64,000 nt of DNA from positions 741,501 through 805,500 of the forward strand of contig NZ_CP017259.1 of the NCBI RefSeq assembly GCF_001735715.1, written 5' to 3'. Below the pieces are notes generated by a model that did not search any database, had not been told where the DNA came from, and was given only the letters and a program-made list of their open reading frames with translations. A program made the translations under genes and the position numbers. Source of the stretch: Formosa sp. Hel3_A1_48. Lineage in GTDB: Bacteria > Bacteroidota > Bacteroidia > Flavobacteriales > Flavobacteriaceae. Shown here piece after piece: positions 30,201-38,630 of the stretch (its first letter is position 1; each line of letters begins with the position of its first letter).

Positions 30201-31079
30201 ATAAATCTCGTATATACTTTTTTGAGTAATTGAATTAAAGTTATTGGGATTGTATCTAAATTTATTGATAAATTCAAACTCGGGATTAACTACAAACAAG
30301 CCCAATCCTTCTGGGGCGATTAATGCATTATTATTTTTATCAAAAGTTACGACCCTAACAGTTGAATTTTTGAAAATATGGGTGTGGATTAAGTTGGGTT
30401 TACTATTGTTTTCAACTACAAAAAGACCTTTCTTATTTGTTCCGGCCCAAATGCGGTTTTGACTATCAAAATCAAAATCAAAAATCTGACACTTTTCAAG
30501 TAATGAATTTTGCTTTTCTAAATGATTGCTTTGTTTATCAAATCTAAAAACATTGATTCCCTTAGTCGAAGCAACATAAACTTGATCGTTGTTAACCTTG
30601 ATTTTTCTATTGAACGTAATTTTTGGATATAATACCTTGCTTAACTTATTAGATTTAAAATCATACAACAATAGGCCGCGTTGAAGTCCAATCAGTAAAG
30701 TGTCTTCATTTATCAACTCGAAACATAAAAAGTTTTGACCTTTGAGGTTGAGTATATTTTTGAACCTATCTTGTTCATATTGATACTGAAACAATTCACC
30801 TTTCGAACTCAACACCAAAAGTATTCCTCTCTTGCTTATAATATCTACAACACCATTGCTTAAAAATTGATTGTAATTTTTAAATTTCTGTCCAGAATAT
30901 CTATTTAGTCCTTGAGATGTACCTATCCACACATAACCCAAAGTGTCTTTTTTTATGGTACGGACGACCCCACTTTGATTTCCACCGTTAACGTCTAGGT
31001 GTTTTATTTGTTGACCCAAAACAAGTTTGGGAAAGAACAGCAACACAAAACAAACTATAATAGAAAAATAGTTTTTCAT
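27267..31079 (-). CDS. hybrid two-component system regulator (HTCS)
   Basis: 1270 aa one-protein sensor-regulator. Order: signal peptide; a periplasmic region of many reg_prop repeats (about 30-690; for example DTLGYVWIGTSQGLNRY and NDLWLGTYSGLWKL); a Y_Y_Y domain (about 690-755; LPPGTYFLETKV); one TM (about 765-785); histidine kinase with FFTEVAHDIRTPVTL (phospho-His) and ATPase motifs (FYNLISNSIKYT, GSGVGLMISKKIVELHGG); receiver domain (LLVEDNKDLR, DLIITDVMMPVMGG with phospho-Asp); AraC-type DNA-binding domain at the end (SRSNLFRKLKG ... VNEIAYESGFNDPKYFSTQFKK). HTCS proteins bind oligosaccharides and switch on their neighbouring locus, here presumably susC and the sulfatase/GH genes downstream. 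Confidence 0.95.
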   Translation of the reverse strand: MKNYFSIIVCFVLLFFPKLVLGQQIKHLDVNGGNQSGVVRTIKKDTLGYVWIGTSQGLNRYSGQKFKNYNQFLSNGVVDIISKRGILLVLSSKGELFQYQYEQDRFKNILNLKGQNFLCFELINEDTLLIGLQRGLLLYDFKSNKLSKVLYPKITFNRKIKVNNDQVYVASTKGINVFRFDKQSNHLEKQNSLLEKCQIFDFDFDSQNRIWAGTNKKGLFVVENNSKPNLIHTHIFKNSTVRVVTFDKNNNALIAPEGLGLFVVNPEFEFINKFRYNPNNFNSITQKSIYEIYVDESNVYWLGLREVGIDLIYPNDNPFTNISYIPFKKNSINDNNIRSIHFHDNGGVWFGTESGVSKLSSDGIWTNYSDNTSLKNKAVLTINQYGENLILGVYGKGLLQFDPFSGKTQSFPLMGNDNTSKSIFATHFENSDVWIGGIDGPVKHYKNGALINSYNTGNARSIISNNEGLIYVGSVNGLTEINKISNRSRKLKSETFKNIDKIFSLLYDNYNKCIWIGNKRGLFKYNLDSEKFNLINEELNFETGTVFSIQKVSQNDLWLGTYSGLWKLDIAKGVIRKYDNADGLNIGTFGFGASSNSIDGKLAFGGPKGATLFDPKKLVFEKENLKIYVSDFLVNGVEPDSTMIAKNINYLDKIELNYDQNSLSFDFETPTMHGSKKQEFSWQLKGYDDRPIISKTAEMAVYSKLPPGTYFLETKVTNVEGVLSPEIFSLEIIIKKPFWLSHWAFLVYTILGFIFIYLFILIRKSRAEKKFNDNKIKFFTEVAHDIRTPVTLIQLLVSQLSDKNKYKNTIELIHRNTQNLNEYVTQLLDFQKADHGMLKLSVSKVDLKKIIHRIVAEVEPLILDKSIDISISIPTTYLWFDENKMSRIFYNLISNSIKYTDQGGEIEIRASVHQKNVIIDFIDNGFGIPEKEQKLIFSRFTRGTNINKKDILGSGVGLMISKKIVELHGGQIQLKSKVNVGSTFTVTLLKGSEHYKEQQLLIDESEVVDFDSVIKTNTNSNYRILLVEDNKDLRLTIKRRLEKKYEVIDAPNGKEALLICLAKNLDLIITDVMMPVMGGKEFCKIIKTNFQTSHIPVIMISALGDIDNKIQGIEIGADAYLEKPFNMKILSVMVENLIKSRKELYKISTSTSSSKLNSKDKSPDENFLSNVVEIIKNNITNSNFSIDIISEETGLSRSNLFRKLKGLTNMSPVDLVIRIKLNHASELLKKNKSKRVNEIAYESGFNDPKYFSTQFKKFYGKTPKQYSEEA

Positions 31080-31175
31080 ATAATTGGCTTACAAGTGTTA
31101 AGTTACAGTTTTTTGATTAAATGTGCTGACATAGTATTCAAATAAAAAAACAGACATAAAAAAAGCTTAAAAATT

Positions 31176-32666
31176 TTAAATCTTTCTTTTTGCTTTTAGG
31201 ACTTCTCTTAGCCACCAATCTCTATTTGGATTGTATCTGTATTGTACTTTCAATTTTGTTGCCTCATCACGTAGCCACTGTTCAATTGTATCATAATCCG
31301 GCTCATTAATAAGATTTATCATTTCACCTGGGTCATTTTTGAGGTCATACAATTCATCGATATCATTAGCGAGGAATGCATCTACTAATTTATAGCGTTC
31401 AGTCCTAACTGCTATTTGACTTGGCCCTGCATACGGCCAATAGCTATCTTGAAAATATTCAAATAAAATGGATTCTCTCCAATTTTGATCATTTTCCCCT
31501 TTAAGTAACCCCAACATAGACTCACCCTGCATGTATGCTGGTTTTTCTACTCCAGCTAAATCAAGAATTGTTGGCGCAAGATCTATATTCAAGCATTGCT
31601 CTTTTATTTTTGTTTTTTTCTTTATTAAATCAGGATAACGAATAAGCATTGGAACACGCATAGAATTTTCATAGGCTAACCGTTTATCCAAAAATGTGTG
31701 CTCACCCATAAAATAACCATTATCACTGCTGTATATAATTACTGTATTATCAAGCTCACCCATTTCTTCCAAAACTTTTATGACCTTGCCAAGAGATTCA
31801 TCAATAGCTGACAAACAACGTAGAAGATCCATATTTCTGTCATAATTTATTGGCCATTCCATCTGAGGCAGTTCTAATGGTATAGGCAGATTCTTTCTCC
31901 AATCAAATCCAAAAGTCTTTTTTCGCTGCCATTCAGGCTTGCCTTTGAACGTCTCTTTATGGGTATCATGAGGAGGAGTTGGTAATTGCTCCTCGAGGTA
32001 CAAATCAGAATGTCTAGGAGCGGGCAAGTGAGGTTGATGAACAGCTTTATGCCATAAATTTAAACTAAACGGTTTGTTTTCATCCCTTTGTTCCTTTAAC
32101 CAACTGATCGCCTTTTCAGTAAGAATATCAGTAATATACCCTTGTTCTTTATACTCTTTCCCATTTTCATTAACCTGTGGATCAAAATATTCTCCTTGCC
32201 CAATAAAACTAAACCAATAATCAAACCCTGGCCTGATGTGGTCTTCACCTTTTAAATGAGCCATATGTATTTTGCCAACATGAGCCGTTTCGTATCCCGC
32301 GTTTTGCAAATGACTCGAGTAAGGTTCGAATTCATCCCATTTTGGGTCAACATGGCGATTGTTTTGATTGACTCCATGGATGTGAGGATAAGTTCCTGTC
32401 AAGAAGCTAGCCCTAGATGGAGAACATATAGACTGAGTGACGAAAAAATTCTCAAGATTGGCACCCTCTTCGTTGAGCCAATCTATATTTGGCGTTTTAA
32501 GAAATGGATAACGTCCAGAATACCCTACTGCATCAAATGGCTGGTCATCTACTAAAACAAACAAGAAATTAGGTTTTTTTGTTTTAGAAGTTTGATTTTT
32601 TTGAGCATTCGATATTGTATAAAAAAACAGAACTGAAATTAAAATAATTAATCGTTTTGATCTCAT
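31176..32666 (-). CDS. S1 family sulfatase
   Basis: 496 aa with a signal peptide (IILISVLFFYTISNAQ). The metal-site start is NFLFVLVDDQPFDAVGYSG. The formylglycine motif is ICSPSRASFLTG (Cys81), Cys-type. Further conserved residues are ETAHVGKIHMAH and VIIYSSDNGYFMGEHTFLDKR; the C-terminal half has YDLKNDPGEMINL as in arylsulfatases. It is alone in the gap between the HTCS gene (96 bases downstream) and the TonB-receptor operon upstream; it may be co-read with neither. Substrate unknown. Confidence 0.92.
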   Translation of the reverse strand: MRSKRLIILISVLFFYTISNAQKNQTSKTKKPNFLFVLVDDQPFDAVGYSGRYPFLKTPNIDWLNEEGANLENFFVTQSICSPSRASFLTGTYPHIHGVNQNNRHVDPKWDEFEPYSSHLQNAGYETAHVGKIHMAHLKGEDHIRPGFDYWFSFIGQGEYFDPQVNENGKEYKEQGYITDILTEKAISWLKEQRDENKPFSLNLWHKAVHQPHLPAPRHSDLYLEEQLPTPPHDTHKETFKGKPEWQRKKTFGFDWRKNLPIPLELPQMEWPINYDRNMDLLRCLSAIDESLGKVIKVLEEMGELDNTVIIYSSDNGYFMGEHTFLDKRLAYENSMRVPMLIRYPDLIKKKTKIKEQCLNIDLAPTILDLAGVEKPAYMQGESMLGLLKGENDQNWRESILFEYFQDSYWPYAGPSQIAVRTERYKLVDAFLANDIDELYDLKNDPGEMINLINEPDYDTIEQWLRDEATKLKVQYRYNPNRDWWLREVLKAKRKI

Positions 32667-32796
32667 TTATTAGCAAATTTATGACTTGCAAATTTGTATT
32701 GAAGAATATACTAAAGAGTTTTCTTTTAGGTCAAAACAATTGAAAAATTGGTCACAACCTTTTGTGGCATTAAAACAAAATAGATGAATGTTATTA

Positions 32797-32895
32797 TTGG
32801 CTCAATTCCGATTTTATTGAAGGAAATCTCAAACATAAAAAAAGGAGAACCAATTCCAGTGCATCAATTCTCCGATTTAGTGACCCAAACTTACA
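32797..32895 (-). repeat. dispersed tRNA-terminator repeat, copy 3 (terminator of sigma-FecR-TBDR operon)
   Basis: About 100 bp matching copy 5 from TTGGCTCAATTCCG to TTTAGTGAC. On the - strand it forms the 10-bp stem with T7 about 50 bases past the stop of the TonB-receptor gene at 32926, so it can end that operon's transcript. A flank ACCCAAACTTACAAAAGTTCGA follows as in copies 1 and 2. Confidence 0.85.
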
Positions 32896-32925
32896 AAAGT
32901 TCGACCTTCATTAAAAGTTTCTATT

Positions 32926-35226
32926 TTACCAATATATTCTAAACATTAGATTTGGTGTAATTCCGATAGACAACTTCTCTATTAACTCAATTGGATCGCC
33001 TATACTGTTATTTCCTCTATATTCTTTACTAATTAAGTTTTTTCTATTGTAAATATTTCTAATTGATAGTCCAATTTTACCTCGTAGTTTATTGTACTTA
33101 GACATTTTAAAATTATAGGTTGAAGACAAGTCAAGACGATGATAAATAGGTAATTCGCCTGTATTAATACCATCAATAAATTCTAACCCATCGCTGCTAT
33201 CATTTGCAATAGTATAAGGTTTTCCAGTTTGCCATTTCCAACCTAATGCAAATTGAAAACCGTCAAATTTATAACTCAAAGCCGCTGACACAGAATGCGT
33301 AACATTAGATTTTGAAGTAAAATCTTTATTGTTATTTAAATTTTCGAATCTACTTTGTGATTGATTCAAAGAATAACTTAGCCATGAGTTAAAGCCATTA
33401 AATTGTTTTTGCGCAAAAACATCTAATCCAATAATATTCCGCTGACCAATATTAAAACTACTATTAACAGGGTTTAAAAATCCAAGCGATAAGGCGGTGA
33501 TATTATTTAACTTTTTATAATATGTATCTATATCAATACTTAATCCTTTTTTGATGTAGATAAATCCTGCAGAAACTTGCCGACTATTAATAATGGGAAA
33601 CGCATTACCATCTGCTAATCTCCACAATCTATTTTCTAATGAAAGATCGCTTAATATGGTTTCATCAATCTCACTAATAATTTGGTTCTTAATTTCGGCA
33701 GATCCCTGGAGTTTTAAGTTTTTAGTAAGGGGTTTATAAATCACTAACCTTGGCTCTAGCCTTACAGCATCTAGTTCATTAAAATAAGTACTTCGCAAGC
33801 CAAAGCTAAGATTAAAAAGTTTTGGGTTTTTATAATCGTACTGACCATACAAACTATGCGTTTGTATAACGTTGTGTTCTGTATCTAAAATAAATGAAAG
33901 GTTTGTTGTATTTAAAAACGCATAAGCAACATCTTTGAGTGCGTATTGATATCCAAAAGTAAACTTATTGGCTTTTGATCTATCAATAATAACTTCTGAT
34001 GATACTCCTGAATCAAAAATGGTATTTCGTTTTTCAAAATCTGAAATCTGAACATCTCCTTCTCTAGTAATAAAATTATAGTTAAGCTTGTAATCAGAGA
34101 AAAAGGCTGTTGTGTTTTGAGTTGTATTTTTATTCCACTTCACCTTCCAACCTAAACCATATCCCATGTTACTAGAGACTAATTTGTCATTAAATCTTTT
34201 ATTATTTTCAGCATCATTAAGGACATAATCTAATTGATTATCAATGGAGATCATACTTGCATACAGACTGTTATTTTTATTGGGCTTAAAATTCAGTTTA
34301 AGATTGTAATCTACAAATGAAAACTCATTATTTTCATTCTCAGAATTTTTGATTTTAGTGCTTTCAAAAACTTTATCTGCGAGTTGATTAAAGGTAAATG
34401 TTTCAAATACGTCTGTATAGCTTCGTCTAAGTGATCCTTGAATATTCAATTTATCTTTTATAATTGGGACTTCTATTAATGCATCTCCATTGATCCCGTT
34501 AAAACCCAACTGAGCCTTTATAGTTTGAGATATGCTAGAGTTAGAAGACATATCTATAACACTCGACAAACGTTCACCATATCTCGCATGAGAACCTTTG
34601 TTTATAAACTTAATTTTTGAAGTAACATTTGGGTTAAATGGAGAAATCATCCCAAAAAGATGTCCTTTGTGATAGATATTTATACCATCCCATATAACAC
34701 GATTTTGATCTGAGGCTCCTCCTCTTACAAAAAAACCTGAGGTGGTTTCATTGGGACTTAATACTCCTGGTAACAACTGAATACTTTCTAAAACATCTGG
34801 CTCAACAAGCCCTGGTAAAACACCAAGTTCAGATGGTGACAGTGTATAAGAGCCATTATTAATTTTTAGAATACCTTTTGTTAAGTAACTGCGAACAACC
34901 ACTATATCGAGTTCATTTACCTCTGTGTTTTCTTCTGAAAATTTGTTGACAACAATATAGCGGTTATCTATTGTTTTATAATAGAGTTTAGTTTGCAGTT
35001 TTAAAGCTTCTAAAACTTCTGCTAATGTTCTTTTTTGTCTTTTTAGCGATATACGTTTTTTGCTTATATCATAGTCATTATAAGAAAATAGCACATCATA
35101 AGTATGCTCTATTTTAGTAAATGCTTCTGCAACAGACTCGTTTTTAAACTCTACATAAAAAGCCTCTTCTTGCGAAGAGGCTGCTAATGGGAGTAACATT
35201 AAAACAAAAATACAGATCAACCTCAT
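32926..35226 (-). CDS. TonB-dependent receptor with STN domain (FecA-like)
   Basis: 766 aa outer membrane receptor. Signal peptide (FVLMLLPLAASSQ), then the STN signalling domain (about 22-95; YVEFKNESVAEAFTKIEHTY ... YYKTIDNRYIVVN), a plug (about 120-225; FFVRGGASDQNRVIWDGI, RLSSVIDM) and a barrel that ends in an aromatic (LMFRIYW). STN-bearing receptors pass a ligand signal to an inner-membrane FecR and a sigma factor, and both are encoded directly upstream in the same operon, 2 bases from FecR. The ligand is unknown; it need not be iron, since the divergent partner is an acidic lipoprotein. Confidence 0.92.
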   Translation of the reverse strand: MRLICIFVLMLLPLAASSQEEAFYVEFKNESVAEAFTKIEHTYDVLFSYNDYDISKKRISLKRQKRTLAEVLEALKLQTKLYYKTIDNRYIVVNKFSEENTEVNELDIVVVRSYLTKGILKINNGSYTLSPSELGVLPGLVEPDVLESIQLLPGVLSPNETTSGFFVRGGASDQNRVIWDGINIYHKGHLFGMISPFNPNVTSKIKFINKGSHARYGERLSSVIDMSSNSSISQTIKAQLGFNGINGDALIEVPIIKDKLNIQGSLRRSYTDVFETFTFNQLADKVFESTKIKNSENENNEFSFVDYNLKLNFKPNKNNSLYASMISIDNQLDYVLNDAENNKRFNDKLVSSNMGYGLGWKVKWNKNTTQNTTAFFSDYKLNYNFITREGDVQISDFEKRNTIFDSGVSSEVIIDRSKANKFTFGYQYALKDVAYAFLNTTNLSFILDTEHNVIQTHSLYGQYDYKNPKLFNLSFGLRSTYFNELDAVRLEPRLVIYKPLTKNLKLQGSAEIKNQIISEIDETILSDLSLENRLWRLADGNAFPIINSRQVSAGFIYIKKGLSIDIDTYYKKLNNITALSLGFLNPVNSSFNIGQRNIIGLDVFAQKQFNGFNSWLSYSLNQSQSRFENLNNNKDFTSKSNVTHSVSAALSYKFDGFQFALGWKWQTGKPYTIANDSSDGLEFIDGINTGELPIYHRLDLSSTYNFKMSKYNKLRGKIGLSIRNIYNRKNLISKEYRGNNSIGDPIELIEKLSIGITPNLMFRIYW

Positions 35227-35228
35227 CT

Positions 35229-36152
35229 TTAGTATCTAAGTTTAATGTTACGATTGTCTTTTTTATTGTATTTCATATTTAGTGCGTCAAAAACAGTAAT
35301 CAAAGCAATATTGAGATTATGATGTGGAAAACTACCAGAAAAAACTGTTGAATCATCAATGGATTCTGAATCAATTTTTATGTTATATTGATCTTCTAGA
35401 GCAGTTATTACATATCTAATTGGTACGCTCTTGAATGTACTTTCTCCATCAATCCATGTTGGCTTAGAGAGCTGAGTAGCGGAAGATTCAGATGGATTAT
35501 CATTTAGTTTTCTAATGCGTTGGGTTGGTAGTAAAATATGTTCCGAAGACTCTGAACTAACGCTTACTTTTCCTTCATAACAAACGACATCAAAAAAATC
35601 GTTTTTAGAATTTACATTAAACTGAGTTCCTAAAACTGTGACTGAACCATTGTTTGTATTAACAGTAAATGTGTTTCCCTTTTCTACCTTGAAATAAGCT
35701 TCACCATCTAAGGTTAGTTGCCTGCTCTTTTTCCAATCATTTTCATTGAAAACAATGGTAGATTTAGAGTTTAAAATTACTTGAGAATCATCAAGAAGAG
35801 TAATAGTTTTTATTTCGCCAAAATTAGTTTCATAAATAATATCATTGTTCCCTAAAACTGAAAACAACCCAAACAGAAAAACAATCGAAGCTGCAATACC
35901 AATCGACCAACGTACAGGATACAACTTAAAAATTGGAGTTTTTTTATTTGCAATCTTTTGTTGAATCTTATTAAACGAATGTTGAGTTGATGCATTTAAC
36001 TTATCCGAAGTATTTAGACCTTTTCGCAACTTTAGATAAACATTGTAATCAGCCTCACTAATACGATTTTTTAATTCTGTATCTGAGAGGTTTCCCTCTA
36101 GCCACTGGGCTAAAAACGTTTCTTCATTTATATGTGAATTCTGGTTTTTCAT
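35229..36152 (-). CDS. FecR-type anti-sigma regulator
   Basis: 307 aa, one TM helix (about 82-98; WSIGIAASIVFLFGLFSVLG). The N-terminal cytoplasmic part would bind the sigma factor; the periplasmic FecR domain (about 110-215) has DDSQVILNSKSTIVFN and LTLDGEAYFKVEKG. A DUF4974-like C-terminal part (about 230-305; VPIRYVITALEDQYNI) is typical in Bacteroidota. It should receive the signal from the STN domain of the receptor and release the ECF sigma factor. It lies 56 bases downstream of the sigma gene. Confidence 0.94.
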   Translation of the reverse strand: MKNQNSHINEETFLAQWLEGNLSDTELKNRISEADYNVYLKLRKGLNTSDKLNASTQHSFNKIQQKIANKKTPIFKLYPVRWSIGIAASIVFLFGLFSVLGNNDIIYETNFGEIKTITLLDDSQVILNSKSTIVFNENDWKKSRQLTLDGEAYFKVEKGNTFTVNTNNGSVTVLGTQFNVNSKNDFFDVVCYEGKVSVSSESSEHILLPTQRIRKLNDNPSESSATQLSKPTWIDGESTFKSVPIRYVITALEDQYNIKIDSESIDDSTVFSGSFPHHNLNIALITVFDALNMKYNKKDNRNIKLRY

Positions 36153-36208
36153 TTTATTTCTATATTTAGGACAACTAACTAGATAAATACCCTACTTAAC
36201 AATTTTAG

Positions 36209-36721
36209 TTAAACATCACCAATTTCTTTTCTCATGACAACCAAGGCTTGATGCATACGTTTTTCTACAGCTTTTACGCTAATATCTAAAAGTAGAGCAA
36301 TCTCCTTATATTTCTTTTTTTCAATTCTATTCATTAGAAATACTTCGCGCTGTTTTTCTGGCAAGTTATCAATTGTCGATTCTAACTTTTCCATGAACTC
36401 CTTTTCAAGCATAATAAATTCAGGGGACTCATTAGTGCTTTTATTCTCATTATGTTTCCGATGATTTTGTACTACTTTTTGATGCTTTATATCATTTAGA
36501 AACATATTATTAGCAATACTATAAATATAACTCTTCACTTTGTTAGAATCTACTTTGTTGCAATTCTCCCAAAGTTTTATAAACACATCCTGTAAAATAT
36601 CTTCAGATTTATCTATATCTTGAGTTTTATAAAAAAGAAACCGTCTAATTTCTTTAGCATAGGTATTATATATAGCCTCAAAAGAATTTGAATCACATAT
36701 ATTGTGATTGTGTCTGGACAT
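36209..36721 (-). CDS. ECF sigma factor (FecI-like)
   Basis: 170 aa with sigma-70 region 2 (FLFYKTQDIDKSEDILQDVFIKLWENCN ... YIYSIANNMFLNDIKHQK) and region 4 (LPEKQREVFLMNRIEKKKYKEIALLLDISVKAVEKRMHQAL). It directs RNA polymerase to a small regulon and is held by the FecR encoded next. It is the first gene of the operon sigma-FecR-TonB receptor. The gap to the divergent lipoprotein is 118 bases. Confidence 0.95.
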   Translation of the reverse strand: MSRHNHNICDSNSFEAIYNTYAKEIRRFLFYKTQDIDKSEDILQDVFIKLWENCNKVDSNKVKSYIYSIANNMFLNDIKHQKVVQNHRKHNENKSTNESPEFIMLEKEFMEKLESTIDNLPEKQREVFLMNRIEKKKYKEIALLLDISVKAVEKRMHQALVVMRKEIGDV

Positions 36722-36725
36722 TAAA

Positions 36726-36746
36726 TTGGTTTTAATTTTAAACCAA
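36726..36746. promoter_or_regulatory. inverted repeat at the sigma factor start
   Basis: TTGGTTT (36726-36732) and AAACCAA (36740-36746) are perfect arms around a 7-base centre, 5 bases upstream of the ECF sigma ATG. It could be an operator or a leader hairpin; no known site matches. Confidence 0.35.
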
Positions 36747-36763
36747 AACTATGAAAAAAATAA

Positions 36764-36793
36764 TTTAAGAAAAAAGTAGGGTTTTTATATTTG
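36764..36793 (+). promoter_or_regulatory. candidate promoter of the Kazal-like lipoprotein gene
   Basis: TTTA (36764-36767; consensus TTTG), 18 bases, then TATATTTG at 36786-36793 (TANNTTTG), 46 bases before the ATG at 36840. Confidence 0.45.
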
Positions 36794-36839
36794 AAATTGT
36801 CTTAAATAGGATTAACCTCAATAATTTTTAAAATAAAAA

Positions 36840-38327
36840 ATGAAAAAAATGAATAAATTTAAACTTTTAATTTTTAGTATTTTAACGATACTTACAGTTT
36901 TGACGTCTTGTACTAATGAAGAAGTAATTATTGATAATCTACAAAATACCGAGGAAAGTGAATCTATTGTAACAACTTTAAGTAGACTTAACCAACAGTA
37001 TGATGACAATGGAAATGTAGACGAAGCGGAAAATCCTGCTGGCAATATTGTCTTTGATTTTTGTTTCGATTTTGTATACCCAATCAATCTTTCATTTAAT
37101 ACGGGTACTACAGTAACAGTAAATAGTTTAGATGAACTAATAGACATTTATTTTGCTTCAACAGAAAATTTATTTATAAATGGGATTGCGTTTCCTTTCC
37201 AAGTGGAGACCTACAATGAAAATAGTAATGCTCTAGAAATAGAAACTATAAATAGCGAAGATGAATTTTTAAGTTTATTAGAAGACTGTGATTTTGAGGA
37301 CGAGGTAGAGGATTGTATTTGTACTGAAGAATATGACCCTGTTTGTATTGATATTACAGATTTAGATGGAGAACTATTTACAATTTCATATCCAAATGCC
37401 TGCTATGCGATATGTGATGGTTTCACTGAGGACGATTTTAGTGAAGAATGCCAAATAGACTACGAATCTAGTGACGGAGAATGTTTTGAATTTGTGTATC
37501 CTATTTCCATAATATTAGATGAAGGAGATCCTGTAACTGTAAATTCTCGCGAAGAACTATTTAATGCCACATACGGTGCCTATCACATTGATTTAGTACT
37601 TCCATTAGATATTATAATTGAAAATGATTCGATAGTAACAATTAATGACTATGATGAGCTAGAAGCTATAATAGAAGATTGCATTGGCGATGATAATGTT
37701 GGAGTTGTCGATTGCCTCCCGGAAGACATTTTAAGTGCTTTAATAAATTGTTTTTGGCAAATTGATTTTGTTGACGATGACCAATATCTCTATAACTTTT
37801 TCAGTGATGGTACATACCAAGTGCAGTCCGACGATAGTCTTCTTACATCTGGGGAATTTATTATAAATACTGGAAACGAGACCTTTTACATAACCCTAGC
37901 AGCAAACTCACCTATCTACAATGACGAATGGGTGGTTACTGTATGTGATGAAAGTTTAGAAATGCAAAGTATAGTATCTCCTCAAGCTGAGCTTTACTCA
38001 ATAGATTGTGTCGAAGAAGGTTTAGAAGATTGTTCAATTGAAGAGGTTGAAGTTCTATTATCAAATTGCTCATGGGTAAATGTTAATAATGATATTTACA
38101 CCTACATTATTAATCCAGATTACACATTTGAAGTGGTTGAAGGAAACACCATCACTACCACAGGGGTTTGGGATTTAAATGTCACAGTCAATGGATATTT
38201 AATGAGTCTGAATTCGAATTCTACACAATTTCAGGACACATGGTTAATTGCTGATTGTCATGAAGGAGATCTATTTATTTTAAGCTTAGTATCCGATACT
38301 ACAATTATTTCTGATAATTGTGACTAA
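36840..38327 (+). CDS. acidic lipoprotein with duplicated domains and a Kazal-like module
   Basis: 495 aa with a lipobox LTSC (Cys24) and a strongly acidic mature part. Seen in order: repeat A1 (about 73-152; CFDFVYPINLSFN, TVTVNSLDEL); a Kazal-like cysteine cluster (about 159-204; CICTEEYDPVCI ... YPNACYAICDGF ... EEC); repeat A2 (about 215-281; CFEFVYPISIILD, PVTVNSREEL); and two further repeats, B1 (about 291-390) and B2 (about 397-494), each with DCxxE near the start and a C-terminal Cys. Kazal modules are best known as serine protease inhibitors, but the fold also serves in adhesion. It diverges from the sigma/FecR/receptor operon, so it may be its ligand partner or target. Function not known. 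Confidence 0.8.
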   Translation: MKKMNKFKLLIFSILTILTVLTSCTNEEVIIDNLQNTEESESIVTTLSRLNQQYDDNGNVDEAENPAGNIVFDFCFDFVYPINLSFNTGTTVTVNSLDELIDIYFASTENLFINGIAFPFQVETYNENSNALEIETINSEDEFLSLLEDCDFEDEVEDCICTEEYDPVCIDITDLDGELFTISYPNACYAICDGFTEDDFSEECQIDYESSDGECFEFVYPISIILDEGDPVTVNSREELFNATYGAYHIDLVLPLDIIIENDSIVTINDYDELEAIIEDCIGDDNVGVVDCLPEDILSALINCFWQIDFVDDDQYLYNFFSDGTYQVQSDDSLLTSGEFIINTGNETFYITLAANSPIYNDEWVVTVCDESLEMQSIVSPQAELYSIDCVEEGLEDCSIEEVEVLLSNCSWVNVNNDIYTYIINPDYTFEVVEGNTITTTGVWDLNVTVNGYLMSLNSNSTQFQDTWLIADCHEGDLFILSLVSDTTIISDNCD

Positions 38328-38363
38328 GAAAAAACTAATATAAATCACCTACCTTAAATTATT

Positions 38364-38395
38364 ATAAGCCTTCAGTTATTATACTGGAGGCTTAT
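38364..38395 (+). terminator. terminator after the acidic lipoprotein gene
   Basis: ATAAGCCTTCAGT pairs with ACTGGAGGCTTAT (one T-G pair) across a 6-base loop, 36 bases after the stop. The T-rich stretch that follows is weak, so efficiency is uncertain. The rest of the 303-base gap to the sulfatase holds repeat copy 4 and no gene. Confidence 0.65.
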
Positions 38396-38451
38396 TTATG
38401 TTTTGTATAAAATTATCATAGTTGTTCTCAACACGGTGTATGAATTTTAAC

Positions 38452-38511
38452 GAAGGAAATCTCAAACATAAAAAAAGGAGAACCAATTCCTGTGCATCAA
38501 TTCTCCGATTT
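38452..38511 (-). repeat. dispersed tRNA-terminator repeat, copy 4 (orphan)
   Basis: Matches copies 3 and 5 from GAAGGAAATCTCAAACAT through the stem GGAGAACC...TTCTCC and GATTTA, where identity stops. It has the 10-bp - strand stem and T7, but lies between two + strand genes, so no transcript that it would terminate is visible. Confidence 0.8.
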
Positions 38512-38630
38512 ACCAGCAGGGATAAATATTATTGTAGTGGATAATCAACATTGTAAATTTTTAAAAAAATAAAGTCTGAGATATTGAATTAGTTTTTCTA
38601 TCTTGAAATGAATAATTTAATTTGATTAAT

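Noticed and set aside
36818-37147. 109-residue - strand ORF overlapping the lipoprotein gene
   Set aside because: Shadow of the + strand gene, which has a lipobox and conserved repeats; the - product is low-complexity Ser/Leu.
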